DNA from: Soonwooa sp023440705
GTDB taxonomy: Bacteria; Bacteroidota; Bacteroidia; Flavobacteriales; Weeksellaceae
Direction: 5' to 3'
DNA length: 49,782 nt
NCBI GenBank assembly: GCA_023440705.1
Contig: JAEXRP010000058.1
Location: 1-49,782 of the forward strand
Shown here: one piece after another, positions 49,660 through 49,782 of the stretch
How the letters are laid out: every line of letters begins with the position of its first letter
Numbering within the stretch: position 1 is the stretch's first letter
The notes under the pieces: model-generated
The model's input: only the letters and a program-made list of their open reading frames with translations
What the model was told of the DNA's origin: nothing
Database searches by the model: none
Made by a program: the position numbers and the translations under genes

Positions 49660-49782
49660 TGGGCAATCCCTTGCGGATTTTCCCTAGCTTTTCCGATGCC
49701 CAATCCGCAAGGTCGGGCTATCCGCTCTATCTTTAACTTGGCTGCTCGGACGGCTCCGCTGCGCTCCGCCGCCTCGCGCCAA
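49660..49782. repeat. GC-rich dispersed element, cut by the window end
   Basis: Very GC-rich compared with the genome. It contains the perfect inverted pair CCTTGCGGATT (49669-49679) and AATCCGCAAGG (49702-49712), then GGTCGGGCTATCCGCTCTAT and a run of GCTCCGCTGCGCTCCGCC type. It begins right after the HD gene and may act as its terminator. I recall similar blocks in other Chryseobacterium-group genomes; this was not searched. Confidence 0.55.

Overview
The window comes from a low-GC member of the Bacteroidota, most likely a Weeksellaceae relative of Chryseobacterium, Epilithonimonas or Elizabethkingia. Six secreted proteins end in the type IX secretion (T9SS) type A sorting domain (YPNP or HPNP start, short basic tail). 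Promoters follow the Bacteroidota pattern (TTTG, about 17-20 nt, TAnnTTTG), and leaders are A-rich without Shine-Dalgarno sequences. The family content also fits: GH109, a PNGase F relative, DUF721, DUF1835 and DUF2891. There is no rRNA, CRISPR array, insertion sequence, prophage or origin. This is mostly core chromosome with short, separately terminated units.

Layout. 1-9.7 kb: a DUF308 membrane protein, a DinB-like protein, a T9SS cargo, and a fatty-acid block with two tandem acyl-CoA ligases divergent from an acyl-CoA dehydrogenase. A frameshifted small conserved gene, a DUF2891 protein and a lipoprotein follow. 9.7-12.9 kb: a reprolysin-like T9SS metallopeptidase split by an in-frame stop, and a choice-of-anchor-J cargo. 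12.9-22.8 kb: ychF, a DUF721 gene, a PF10136 membrane protein, mtgA, prfC, a lipoprotein, pruA and a second anchor-J cargo. 23-28.1 kb: dacB with a DNA glycosylase directly behind it, facing an overlapping three-gene minus-strand operon (GH109-like glycosidase, nucleotidyltransferase, sugar kinase-like phosphotransferase). 28.4-37.8 kb: ssb, a thioesterase, hisS with a DUF1835 gene, a 35-residue protein, a T9SS subtilase, a DegT aminotransferase with galE, a T9SS PNGase F-like protein and idi. 37.8-40.1 kb: a gene-poor stretch with GC-rich repeat and hairpin elements, an amidase lipoprotein and four tRNA genes (Ser, Pro, Arg, Pro). 40-49.8 kb: cydAB, gyrB, a DUF3298 lipoprotein, a lipid kinase, an S41 peptidase, an HD phosphohydrolase and the start of another GC-rich repeat.

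How the genes fit together. The GH109, nucleotidyltransferase and kinase operon looks like a release-and-salvage route for an amino sugar: the glycosidase frees GalNAc, the kinase makes the 1-phosphate, and the nucleotidyltransferase makes the nucleotide sugar. About 8 kb away a PNGase F-like protein keeps the three catalytic acids of PNGase F, so the window suggests use of host glycoproteins. MtgA, DacB and the amidase serve peptidoglycan. The acyl-CoA ligases, dehydrogenase and thioesterase serve fatty-acid turnover.

The most unusual signals are: a family of about 155-bp near-palindromic repeats in three copies (positions 1, 14266 and 46414); two broken genes less than 2 kb apart; a tRNA-Arg with a damaged acceptor stem; a promoter that would make idi mRNA leaderless; and the overlapping glycan-salvage operon.
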